Shown here: positions 1 through 5,755 of the stretch, piece by piece
Numbering within the stretch: position 1 is the first letter of the stretch
How the letters are laid out: every line of letters starts with the position of its first letter
Origin: Undibacterium sp.
GTDB taxonomy: Bacteria > Pseudomonadota > Gammaproteobacteria > Burkholderiales > Burkholderiaceae
Direction: 5' to 3'
DNA: 6,013 bases
Assembly: GCA_014376575.1 (NCBI GenBank)
Contig: JACMRF010000026.1
Span: 1 to 6,013, forward strand
The notes under the pieces: model-generated
What the model was told of the DNA's origin: nothing
Database searches by the model: none
The model's input: only the letters and a program-made list of their open reading frames with translations
Made by a program: the position numbers and the translations under genes

Positions 1-581
1 ACATGCTTTGCGTTGTTTGCGTGTACCTCCTGCTCAGCTGTAAGCCGGGTGCGATTGTGATAGATGACGCGCATATCAAATCCCATAGAGCGGCGGGCAA
101 TGGCCTGGCCGATTCTCCCCATGCCGATAATGCCCAGCGTTGAGCCGTGAATATCGCTGCCCAAAAAATAATCGTAACGCCATTTATCCCAATGACCGGC
201 CCGCAGCCAATGCTCCGATTCGCTCACTCTACGCGCCGTTGCCATTAATAAGGCCCAGCCAAAATCAGCGGTCGTTTCATTCAAGACATCTGGCGTATTG
301 CTCGCCAAAATACGCCGACTGGTACAAGCCGCCAAATCAAGGTTATCGTAGCCTACAGCCATGTTTGCAATCGCCTTAAGCTCTGGGAGTTGCGCCAGCA
401 CTTCTGCATTGAAACGAGCGCTTGCAGTACACAAGACGCCGCTCTTCCCCTGCATTTTTTGCACCAGTTCTGGTTGCGTAAAGACACTATCATGTTGATT
501 CGATTCAACTTCAAAATAAGTAGATAAGCGACTAATCACGTCAGGGAAAATCGCTCGCGTGATCAAAATAGATGGTTTCAT
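1..581 (-). CDS. D-isomer-specific 2-hydroxyacid dehydrogenase (glyoxylate/hydroxypyruvate reductase, GhrB-like), N-terminal part
   Basis: Cytosolic enzyme expected to reduce glyoxylate, hydroxypyruvate or a related 2-keto acid with NAD(P)H. Translating the reverse strand from the ATG at 581-579 gives 193 uninterrupted codons that run off the left edge. Visible landmarks are the N-terminal MKPSILITRA, the substrate-loop NMAVGYDNLD at residues 73-82, the family block NTPDVLNETTADF at 95-107 followed by a helix ending ARRV, and the dinucleotide fold LGIIGMGRIG with GxGxxG at 153-158. HNRTR at 175-179 follows the second Rossmann strand, where an acidic residue would mark NAD, so NADPH preference is inferred. 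The family is about 310-330 residues, so the C-terminal part with the catalytic Arg, Glu and His lies outside the window. No strong Shine-Dalgarno is visible. The gene diverges from fdxA. The family is clear; the exact substrate (glyoxylate, hydroxypyruvate or 2-ketogluconate) cannot be told. Confidence 0.9.
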   Translation of the reverse strand, partial: MKPSILITRAIFPDVISRLSTYFEVESNQHDSVFTQPELVQKMQGKSGVLCTASARFNAEVLAQLPELKAIANMAVGYDNLDLAACTSRRILASNTPDVLNETTADFGWALLMATARRVSESEHWLRAGHWDKWRYDYFLGSDIHGSTLGIIGMGRIGQAIARRSMGFDMRVIYHNRTRLTAEQEVHANNAKH

Positions 582-1017
582 GTTGTCATTCAAAAAAGAT
601 TAACGTCACCAAGGCAAACAGCTGTCACGATATACTTTTGCGTGAGACTGGTATCAGGGGCATTTTCGCAAAGATCCCTAATATTTATCAAAGTAGATAA
701 GTACTACAAGTTGCAAAATAAACCGTCGCATCGTCAAATAAAGCAAATTTTTTATCTTAAATTGCACAATACATTGCCATCAAATCACCGTCATTCGACG
801 CACATCAAACATGGAATTTAGAAAACGAGTAAATTATCGGCTTGACTTCATTCATCAGTCAAATGCCCTTCGCGCCATCAGCCGCATTTGCTTATTCGTA
901 ATTTATCTAAGTCTGATTTGTGAGTTGCGTCAAATTACCTTAAAATACAGGGCTTTGCAGTTACAAATGTATTTATAACTGTGCCGAACACCCCAAATTC
1001 TTGAAGATAGGACTGGT
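582..1017. other. Divergent intergenic region, 436 bp
   Basis: AT-rich stretch between the divergent dehydrogenase gene and fdxA. It holds a good rightward sigma70-like promoter near its right end (listed separately). I found no equally good leftward promoter for the dehydrogenase. Two weak inverted repeats are present: TTATC/GATAA with a 6-nt spacer at 685-700, and TTGACT/AGTCAA with a 9-nt spacer at 842-862. Either could be an operator, but repeats this short occur by chance. One open frame of 55 codons (811-978, plus) lacks a ribosome binding site and overlaps the promoter, so it is not called as a gene. Confidence 0.6.
918..946 (+). promoter_or_regulatory. Predicted sigma70-type promoter of fdxA
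   Basis: The -35 element TTGTGA (918-923, 4 of 6 matches to consensus) and the -10 element TAAAAT (941-946, 5 of 6) are separated by exactly 17 bp. Transcription would start near 953, leaving a leader of about 65 nt before the fdxA ATG. It is the best promoter-like match I found in this intergenic region. Prediction by eye only. Confidence 0.5.
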
Positions 1018-1341
1018 ATGACCCACGTTGTGACCGAATCCTGCATCCGTTGCCGCTATACCGATTGCGTGGATGTATGCCCGGTGGACTGCTTTCGTGC
1101 AGGCCCAAATTTCTTGGTAATTGATCCCGATGAATGTATCGATTGCGCAGTTTGCGTAGCCGAATGTCCGGTCAATGCAATTTATGCAGAAGAAGATGTT
1201 CCGGCTGACCAGCAGCAATTCATCAAAATCAATGTTGAATTGACGAGCAAATGGCCATCCATCACCAAAACCACCACGCCGCTACCAGATGCGGATGATT
1301 GGAAAGATATCAAAGACAAACTGCAACACTTGGCGCGTTAA
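1018..1341 (+). CDS. fdxA: Seven-iron ferredoxin FdxA ([3Fe-4S][4Fe-4S])
   Basis: Small soluble low-potential electron carrier of 107 residues, the usual size for this family and very similar throughout to Azotobacter vinelandii ferredoxin I. By that alignment, Cys9, Cys17 and Cys50 should bind the [3Fe-4S] cluster and Cys21, Cys40, Cys43 and Cys46 the [4Fe-4S] cluster. Cys12 and Cys25 match the free cysteines of FdI. The C-terminal region with PLPDADDW and KLQHLAR is also family-typical. The ATG at 1018 is preceded by AGGA at 1009-1012, five bases away, and the protein start matches the family. A ferredoxin-NADP reductase gene follows after 60 bp with no terminator between, so the two are probably co-transcribed and may be redox partners. 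In Azotobacter, FdI is linked to the oxidative-stress response and reductase expression; whether that holds here is inference. Confidence 0.97.
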   Translation: MTHVVTESCIRCRYTDCVDVCPVDCFRAGPNFLVIDPDECIDCAVCVAECPVNAIYAEEDVPADQQQFIKINVELTSKWPSITKTTTPLPDADDWKDIKDKLQHLAR

Positions 1342-1401
1342 TTAGCGATTTGTCGAAAATAGCAAACGTCCACGCATTTTTATCAGGAAACACGAAGTCG
1401 T

Positions 1402-2469
1402 ATGGAAAATAAACAAACAAACTCATCACAAGTTATCGAAGCCGATGCCGTAATCATTGGCGCTGGACCGGTTGGCCTGTTTCAAGTTTTTGAACTTGGT
1501 CTGCTGGAAATTAAGGCGCACGTCATCGATTCTCTCCCTGTCGTTGGCGGTCAGTGTGTAGAACTTTATCCAGATAAGCCAATTTATGATATTCCAGCGG
1601 TACCTGTTTGTACCGGCCAAGAGCTGACTGATAATTTACTTAAGCAGATAGGTCCGTTTTCGCCGACTTTCCACTTGAATCAGGAAGTAACATTAGTTCA
1701 GCGTCGTGAAGACGGTCGCTTTGATTTGGAAACATCCTTAGGGACGAAATTCATTACCAAAACAATTTTCATTGCTGCGGGTGTGGGGTCATTCCAACCA
1801 CGTACATTGAAAGTTGAAGGTATAGAGGCGTTTGAAGGATCACAATTATTCTATCGCGTTAAAGATCCTAGCCAGTTTGAGGGCAAAAATTTAGTCATCT
1901 GCGGCGGCGGAGACTCAGCATTGGATTGGGCATTGGCTCTAGCAGGTAAAGCAGAATCTGTCGTTATTTTGCATCGCCGCGAAGATTTCCGCGCAGCCCC
2001 GGCATCGGTCGCCAAAATGAAGGAAATGTGCGACAACTACGAGATGCAATTTATCATCGGCCAAGTGACCGGCATAGAAACCAAAGAAGATAAATTGACT
2101 GAAATAAAGGTAACGGGCGCTGACGGCGTCACACGCCGCTTGCCGTTGGATACCTTATTGGTCTTTTTTGGGCTATCACCAAAACTAGGACCGATTGCTG
2201 AATGGAGCCTGGATATTGAACGCAAACAACTCAAAGTAGTCAACACTGAAAAGTTTGAAACCAATATTCCAGGAATTTTTGCGGTAGGTGATATAAACAC
2301 TTATCCAGGCAAGAAAAAACTTATTCTGTCAGGCTTCCATGAGGCTGCGCTGGCAGCTTTTGGAGCAGCACCCTATATTTTCCCAGACAAGAAAATTCAC
2401 ATGCAGTACACAACAACCTCACCAAAATTACACAAAATTTTGGGGGTAGAAACACCAGTATTTGATTAG
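1402..2469 (+). CDS. Ferredoxin--NADP(+) reductase, thioredoxin-reductase-like type (FAD)
   Basis: Cytosolic flavoenzyme of 355 residues that passes electrons between NADPH and ferredoxin. The FAD-binding motif GAGPVG is at residues 20-25, with a VGGQC block at 48-52. A second Rossmann fold has [10 protein letters not shown] at 168-177 and HRR at 191-193, basic residues expected to hold the 2'-phosphate of NADPH. The C-terminal FAD motif [11 protein letters not shown] is at 293-303. The redox-active CxxC of true thioredoxin reductases is absent from the NADPH domain, which places it in the YumC-like ferredoxin reductase family rather than with TrxB; that family is usually about 330-350 residues. 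The adjacent fdxA is the obvious partner. Ribosome binding is weak: AGGA at 1385-1388 is 13 bases from the ATG, with GAAG closer at 1394-1397. No nearer start fits better, because the FAD motif needs this N-terminus. A strong terminator follows. Confidence 0.95.
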   Translation: MENKQTNSSQVIEADAVIIGAGPVGLFQVFELGLLEIKAHVIDSLPVVGGQCVELYPDKPIYDIPAVPVCTGQELTDNLLKQIGPFSPTFHLNQEVTLVQRREDGRFDLETSLGTKFITKTIFIAAGVGSFQPRTLKVEGIEAFEGSQLFYRVKDPSQFEGKNLVICGGGDSALDWALALAGKAESVVILHRREDFRAAPASVAKMKEMCDNYEMQFIIGQVTGIETKEDKLTEIKVTGADGVTRRLPLDTLLVFFGLSPKLGPIAEWSLDIERKQLKVVNTEKFETNIPGIFAVGDINTYPGKKKLILSGFHEAALAAFGAAPYIFPDKKIHMQYTTTSPKLHKILGVETPVFD

Positions 2470-2495
2470 TTCTTACAATAATCAAATAAAAAAAA

Positions 2496-2525
2496 GGCGT
2501 CACGAAATTCGTGATGCCTTTTTTT
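2496..2525. terminator. Rho-independent terminator after the ferredoxin reductase gene
   Basis: The stem GGCGTCACG (2496-2504) pairs with CGTGATGCC (2510-2518) with one G-U wobble and a 5-nt AAATT loop, followed by seven T (2519-2525). Eight A (2488-2495) precede the stem, so it could also work leftward. It closes the fdxA-reductase unit and separates it from phaZ. Confidence 0.93.
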
Positions 2526-2597
2526 ATAGACAACGAAACATTTTCATTGTCTTAAAAATAAAGATTTAACTCTTATTTACAATGCTCATGCAAGCAA

Positions 2598-2613
2598 TCG
2601 CACAGTCGTGCGA
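2598..2613. repeat. Perfect 6-bp inverted repeat at the phaZ promoter
   Basis: TCGCAC (2598-2603) and GTGCGA (2608-2613) are exact inverted repeats around a 4-nt AGTC spacer. The right arm overlaps the predicted -35 element of the phaZ promoter, a position suited to a repressor site. There is no T run after it, so it is not a terminator. Function is inference. Confidence 0.4.
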
Positions 2614-2638
2614 CAATTACTCAAAAGTGGTTTATGAT
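2610..2638 (+). promoter_or_regulatory. Predicted sigma70-type promoter of phaZ
   Basis: The -35-like GCGACA (2610-2615, 4 of 6) and the -10 TATGAT (2633-2638, 5 of 6) are 17 bp apart, with a start expected near 2645 and a leader of about 58 nt. A perfect TATAAT at 2679-2684 is an alternative -10. It has no recognisable -35, and its start (about 2691) would cut into the ribosome binding site, so it is less likely. The TGC-rich stretch ATGCATTGCAACAAG (2637-2651) covers the predicted start point. Confidence 0.4.
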
Positions 2639-2688
2639 GCATTGCAACAAGTGAGAATTTTTCAATTGCTCGGTTTCATATAATTTCT

Positions 2689-2694
2689 GGAAAG
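2689..2694 (+). promoter_or_regulatory. Ribosome binding site deciding the phaZ start
   Basis: GGAAAG lies eight bases before the ATG at 2703 and only two bases before the in-frame TTG at 2697. The spacing favours the ATG, so the protein should start MLYQFHELNR, not two residues earlier. Confidence 0.7.
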
Positions 2695-2702
2695 ACTTGA
2701 TT

Positions 2703-3938
2703 ATGCTTTATCAATTTCATGAACTAAATCGCGCTTTCCTCAACCCATTGACTCAATGGGCACAAGCAACATCAAAAATGTTTGCCAGTCCAATTTCACC
2801 ATTAGCGCATACGCCCTATTCGCAGCGTATTGCTGCTGGTTATGAATTACTTTTCCGTATTGGTAAAAATTACGAAAAACCGGAATTCGAAATCACCTCA
2901 ACTGAGATAGCAAAGCAAACTATCGAGATCATTCAAGGTGAAAAGCTTGTTAAGCCCTTTTGCAAATTACTTCACTTCAAAAAGAATTTGTCCGATAAAG
3001 AATTAACTAAACTAAAACAACCAAAAGTTTTGCTTGTTGCACCCTTGTCTGGTCATCACTCCACACTTTTACGTGATACGGTACGTAGCCTTCTACCAGA
3101 CCACGATGTGTACATTACAGACTGGATAGATGCACGCCTCGTACCCGTTTCCGAAGGCGCATTTAATTTAGATGACTATATTTTTTATGTGCAAGAATTC
3201 ATACGCTTGTTAGGACCGGATGTGCATGTCATCGCGGTGTGTCAGCCCACAGTTCCCGTATTAGCTGCCATTTCATTAATGGCATCAGCGAATGATCCAA
3301 AACTTCCAAAAACAATGACGATGATGGGCGGCCCGATTGACCCTCGCAAATCGCCAACACAAGTAAATAATCTAGCCACAGAGAAAAAATTCTCATGGTT
3401 TGAAAATACAGTCATTTACAACGTGCCAGCAAATTATCCGGGTTATGGTCGCAAGGTATATCCTGGCTTTTTACAGCATACCGGTTTTGTCGCAATGAAC
3501 CCGGATCATCATGCCCAAAGTCATTGGGACTTTTATCAACACTTGGTGGAAGGGGATGACGAATCTGCCGAACATCATCGCAAGTTCTATGATGAATATA
3601 ATGCAGTGCTTGATATGCCCTCTGAGTATTATCTTGACACAATTAAAACGGTGTTTCAGGAATTCCGCCTACCTGCAGGCACTTGGGAAGTTAATGGTGA
3701 GTTAGTGCGCCCACAAGACATTAAAACCGTTGCATTATTTACTGTCGAAGGTGAGCTTGACGATATATCTGGGCCGGGACAAACTCAAGCTGCCCACGAT
3801 TTATGCAACGGCATCCCAAACAATATGAAACAAGATTTTGTTGCTCCTGGATGCGGGCACTATGGCATATTCTCTGGTCGTCGCTGGCGCGAAACAATTT
3901 GCCCTAAAGTTGGCGCATTCATTAAAGAACATTCTTGA
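2703..3938 (+). CDS. phaZ: Intracellular polyhydroxybutyrate depolymerase (PhaZ, cysteine-nucleophile type)
   Basis: Granule-associated alpha/beta-hydrolase that breaks down stored native PHB to hydroxybutyrate monomers and oligomers. The protein has 411 residues from the ATG at 2703, close to the family norm (about 410-420). Numbered from that ATG, an N-terminal granule-type region (about 1-105) precedes the hydrolase core, which opens with VLLVAPLSGHHSTLLRDTV at about 109-127. The nucleophile motif is AVCQPT with Cys180 in place of the serine of a lipase box. The GELDDISG loop (Asp353/Asp354) and CGHYGIFSG (His386) supply the rest of the triad. These match Cys183, Asp355 and His388 reported for Ralstonia eutropha PhaZ1. 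No signal peptide is present, as expected for an intracellular enzyme. The gene appears monocistronic, between terminators at 2496-2525 and 3956-3986. No phaC, phaA/B or phasin gene is in the window. The family call is firm. Confidence 0.95.
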   Translation: MLYQFHELNRAFLNPLTQWAQATSKMFASPISPLAHTPYSQRIAAGYELLFRIGKNYEKPEFEITSTEIAKQTIEIIQGEKLVKPFCKLLHFKKNLSDKELTKLKQPKVLLVAPLSGHHSTLLRDTVRSLLPDHDVYITDWIDARLVPVSEGAFNLDDYIFYVQEFIRLLGPDVHVIAVCQPTVPVLAAISLMASANDPKLPKTMTMMGGPIDPRKSPTQVNNLATEKKFSWFENTVIYNVPANYPGYGRKVYPGFLQHTGFVAMNPDHHAQSHWDFYQHLVEGDDESAEHHRKFYDEYNAVLDMPSEYYLDTIKTVFQEFRLPAGTWEVNGELVRPQDIKTVALFTVEGELDDISGPGQTQAAHDLCNGIPNNMKQDFVAPGCGHYGIFSGRRWRETICPKVGAFIKEHS

Positions 3939-3955
3939 TTATGCTACGTTAATAT

Positions 3956-3986
3956 AAAAAACCGCCTTTATTTTGGCGGTTTTTTT
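3956..3986. terminator. Rho-independent terminator after phaZ
   Basis: The stem CCGCC (3962-3966) pairs with GGCGG (3975-3979) around an 8-nt TTTATTTT loop. The flanks are A6 (3956-3961) and T7 (3980-3986), which extend the stem and allow termination in either direction. It lies 17 bp after the phaZ stop codon. Confidence 0.9.
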
Positions 3987-4004
3987 GTATATGCTATCTT
4001 TTAA

Positions 4005-4034
4005 TTTACATCCTTTCGATCCAATTAGTATTAA
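4005..4034 (+). promoter_or_regulatory. Predicted promoter of the small lipoprotein gene
   Basis: The -35 TTTACA (4005-4010, 5 of 6) and the -10 TATTAA (4029-4034, 4 of 6) have an 18-bp spacer and a start expected near 4041. It lies just after the phaZ terminator, which fits an independent transcript. Prediction by eye. Confidence 0.4.
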
Positions 4035-4060
4035 TCGAATTGCTATACAAATATTAAATC

Positions 4061-4064
4061 GGAG
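4061..4064 (+). promoter_or_regulatory. Ribosome binding site deciding the lipoprotein start
   Basis: GGAG sits seven bases before the ATG at 4072. This choice puts the lipoprotein signal peptide exactly at the N-terminus. An upstream in-frame TTG at 3973 would start inside the phaZ terminator and bury the signal sequence, so it is rejected. Confidence 0.8.
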
Positions 4065-4071
4065 TTTTCAG

Positions 4072-4272
4072 ATGCGCGTTTTATTTTGTATTATCCTCAT
4101 CAGCCTACTGTGTGCATGCGGGAAATCCGAGGCCCCTCCGCCATTAAAAATAATGGAATCACAGCGCCAGCAATTGCAGAAAGCAAAAGACGTGGAGAAA
4201 ACAATGCTGCAAGCGGCTGAAATTCAACGTCAAGAAATCGATACTGATGCCGCAAGTCAAACTGCGAAATAG
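4072..4272 (+). CDS. Small putative lipoprotein, 66 residues, function unknown
   Basis: The product begins MRVLFCIILISLLCAC. One basic residue is followed by a short hydrophobic segment and the lipobox LCAC, so signal peptidase II should cleave before Cys16, leaving a lipidated mature peptide of about 51 residues. Gly and Lys follow the cysteine rather than Asp, so outer-membrane sorting is the default expectation. After a Pro-rich hinge (APPP, 21-24), residues 27-66 are Gln-, Lys- and Glu-rich and look helical or coiled-coil, with no cysteine or known catalytic motif. The ATG has a good ribosome binding site (GGAG, seven bases away) and a candidate promoter. The gene stands alone between the phaZ terminator and the RnfB-like gene 136 bp on. 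The lipoprotein signal is convincing; I do not recognise a named family and assign no function. Confidence 0.85.
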   Translation: MRVLFCIILISLLCACGKSEAPPPLKIMESQRQQLQKAKDVEKTMLQAAEIQRQEIDTDAASQTAK

Positions 4273-4408
4273 ATCGTCCTCCATACTTTAACTTTCGTTA
4301 TATTCTGACAAATGCAAACCATGATTTGAAGTCAATATCCTTCCAATTTGAAGCTATTTGCATTGACTAGATTAACGAAAAAGTTACAACTATCAAATTC
4401 AAGCGTCC

Positions 4409-5077
4409 GTGCCACTACATTTAACCGATCAAATAGAAAATCTCCTACCGCAAACACAATGTACAAAGTGCGGATATCCAACATGCCGTCAATATGCTGA
4501 GGCGATTGCATGCGGAACAAATTTTAATCAGTGCCCACCAGGAGGACAAGAAGGTATCAACAGACTTGCCAAACTATTAGGAAAACCTACTGTTGCGCTC
4601 AACAATTTCCACGGACTTGAACGGAGGCGCTTTGTCGCAGTCATCAAAGAAAAGCACTGTATTGGCTGTACTTTATGTATTCAAGCATGTCCTGTTGATG
4701 CCATTATCGGGGCTGCCAAACAGATGCATACCGTGATATCCCCTCTATGTACGGGTTGTGACCTTTGTGTTGCGCCTTGCCCCGTAGATTGTATTAGCAT
4801 GGTGGAGATCAGTATCGAAACGGCATGGAACGCCTGGTCGCAAGTTGATGCTGATAAGGCACGTCATTTATTTGAATTGCGTAAAAAAAGGTTGTTACGC
4901 GAAAAACACGATAACGAAGAAAAGTTACTTGCAAAAGCAGTAGAAAAATTTCTAGTAATCTCTGGAGAAAAAGCATTAAATGATGATGAAATTAAAGAAA
5001 AAGAACGAAAAAAAACTAGTATTTCCACTGCAATAGAACGGGCCAGGCTCAGAAAATTACAGGAAAAAAATGTTTAG
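4409..5077 (+). CDS. RnfB/RsxB-like iron-sulfur electron transfer protein, soluble form
   Basis: Predicted cytosolic electron carrier of 222 residues holding up to three [4Fe-4S] clusters. An N-terminal Fes domain has Cys18, Cys21, Cys26 and Cys42 (CTKCGYPTC, then QCPPGG). Two ferredoxin motifs follow: Cys84/87/90/94 ([12 protein letters not shown]) and Cys114/117/120/124 ([12 protein letters not shown]). This domain order is that of RnfB/RsxB of the Rnf/SoxR-reducing complex. It lacks the N-terminal transmembrane helix of RnfB and begins directly at the Fes domain. Residues 150-222 are a Lys/Glu/Arg-rich, probably helical tail. The start is GTG at 4409: an in-frame TAA at 4373-4375 lies upstream with no ATG, GTG or TTG between, and the next ATG is past the first ferredoxin motif. 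No clear Shine-Dalgarno or promoter is visible. nth follows after 30 bp, so co-transcription is likely. Partners and role are unknown; no rnfA, C, D, G or E is seen in the window. Confidence 0.88.
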   Translation: MPLHLTDQIENLLPQTQCTKCGYPTCRQYAEAIACGTNFNQCPPGGQEGINRLAKLLGKPTVALNNFHGLERRRFVAVIKEKHCIGCTLCIQACPVDAIIGAAKQMHTVISPLCTGCDLCVAPCPVDCISMVEISIETAWNAWSQVDADKARHLFELRKKRLLREKHDNEEKLLAKAVEKFLVISGEKALNDDEIKEKERKKTSISTAIERARLRKLQEKNV

Positions 5078-5107
5078 GCTCGCCATATACTCACCAATGC
5101 AAAACCA

Positions 5108-5755
5108 ATGAACAGTATAAAAAGACATGAGATATTTAACCGGTTTCGAGCTCAAAACTCACATCCAACAACCGAGCTGGAATACACAACACCTTTTGAG
5201 TTACTGATTGCAGTTTTACTTTCTGCGCAGGCAACTGACGTATCGGTAAACAAGGCAACAAGAAAACTTTATCCTGTTGCCAATACGCCAGAAGACATCT
5301 ACTTACTAGGAGTCGATGGACTTATCCCTTACATACAAACCATAGGCTTATTTCGAACCAAGGCGAAGAACGTGATCGAAACCTGCCGCATTCTAATAAA
5401 CGATCATCAAAGCATCGTGCCAAACTCACGTGAAGCACTAGAAGCATTGCCGGGCGTTGGCAGAAAAACCGCCAATGTAGTGCTAAATACTGCCTTTGGG
5501 GAACCCACTATCGCGGTCGACACACACATCTTCCGCGTATCAAACAGAACAGAGCTAGCGCCAGGAAAAACAGTTGAAATCGTCGAAATAAAATTACTGA
5601 AGTTTGTACCTAAGGAATTTCAAATGGACGCCCATCACTGGCTTATACTTCATGGTCGTTACACCTGTTTAGCGCGTAAGCCAAAATGCTGGAACTGCAT
5701 GATTGCCGATTTGTGTGAATTCAAACAAAAGACATCCTTACCGAAATCTGTTTAG
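5108..5755 (+). CDS. nth: Endonuclease III (DNA glycosylase/AP lyase)
   Basis: Base-excision repair enzyme that removes oxidised pyrimidines and cleaves the abasic site by beta-elimination. The 215-residue product is close to E. coli Nth (211) and alignable without gaps over most of its length. The helix-hairpin-helix LPGVGRKTA is at 114-122 with catalytic Lys120, and VDTH at 137-140 gives catalytic Asp138, the same numbers as in E. coli. The C-terminal [4Fe-4S] loop has Cys187, Cys194, Cys197 and Cys203, again identical positions. The block FELLIAVLLSAQATDVSVNK (30-49) is the conserved N-terminal helix region. The ATG at 5108 gives the family N-terminus, though no good ribosome binding site precedes it; translation may depend on the upstream RnfB-like gene, whose stop is 30 bp before. 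An adjacent ATG at 5097 is out of frame and ends at once. No hairpin terminator follows directly. Confidence 0.98.
   Translation: MNSIKRHEIFNRFRAQNSHPTTELEYTTPFELLIAVLLSAQATDVSVNKATRKLYPVANTPEDIYLLGVDGLIPYIQTIGLFRTKAKNVIETCRILINDHQSIVPNSREALEALPGVGRKTANVVLNTAFGEPTIAVDTHIFRVSNRTELAPGKTVEIVEIKLLKFVPKEFQMDAHHWLILHGRYTCLARKPKCWNCMIADLCEFKQKTSLPKSV

Noticed and set aside
140..379. Plus-strand open frame opposite the dehydrogenase
   Set aside because: It is antisense to a clearly conserved coding region and its product is low in complexity with no family features.
679..700. FNR/ANR-like box (TTGAT half site on the minus strand) upstream of the dehydrogenase
   Set aside because: Only one half site matches; the second half (ATTAG) departs from ATCAA at two positions.
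518..701. The 11-mer AAGTAGATAAG at 518-528 and again at 691-701
   Set aside because: A few exact 11-mer repeats are expected by chance in a window of this size, and one copy lies inside coding sequence.
842..862. TTGACT/AGTCAA inverted repeat with 9-nt spacer as an operator
   Set aside because: The arms are only 6 bp, the spacer shows no further symmetry, and it lies well upstream of the predicted promoter.
973..1218. Minus-strand open frame overlapping fdxA
   Set aside because: It is antisense to fdxA, whose cysteine motifs and family match are decisive.
2582..2683. 33-codon plus-strand frame in the phaZ upstream region
   Set aside because: It has no ribosome binding site, overlaps the predicted phaZ promoter and is short enough to be chance.
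3973..4071. N-terminal extension of the lipoprotein frame from a TTG at 3973
   Set aside because: It begins inside the phaZ terminator and has no ribosome binding site, whereas the ATG at 4072 has GGAG seven bases upstream and starts directly with a lipoprotein signal peptide.
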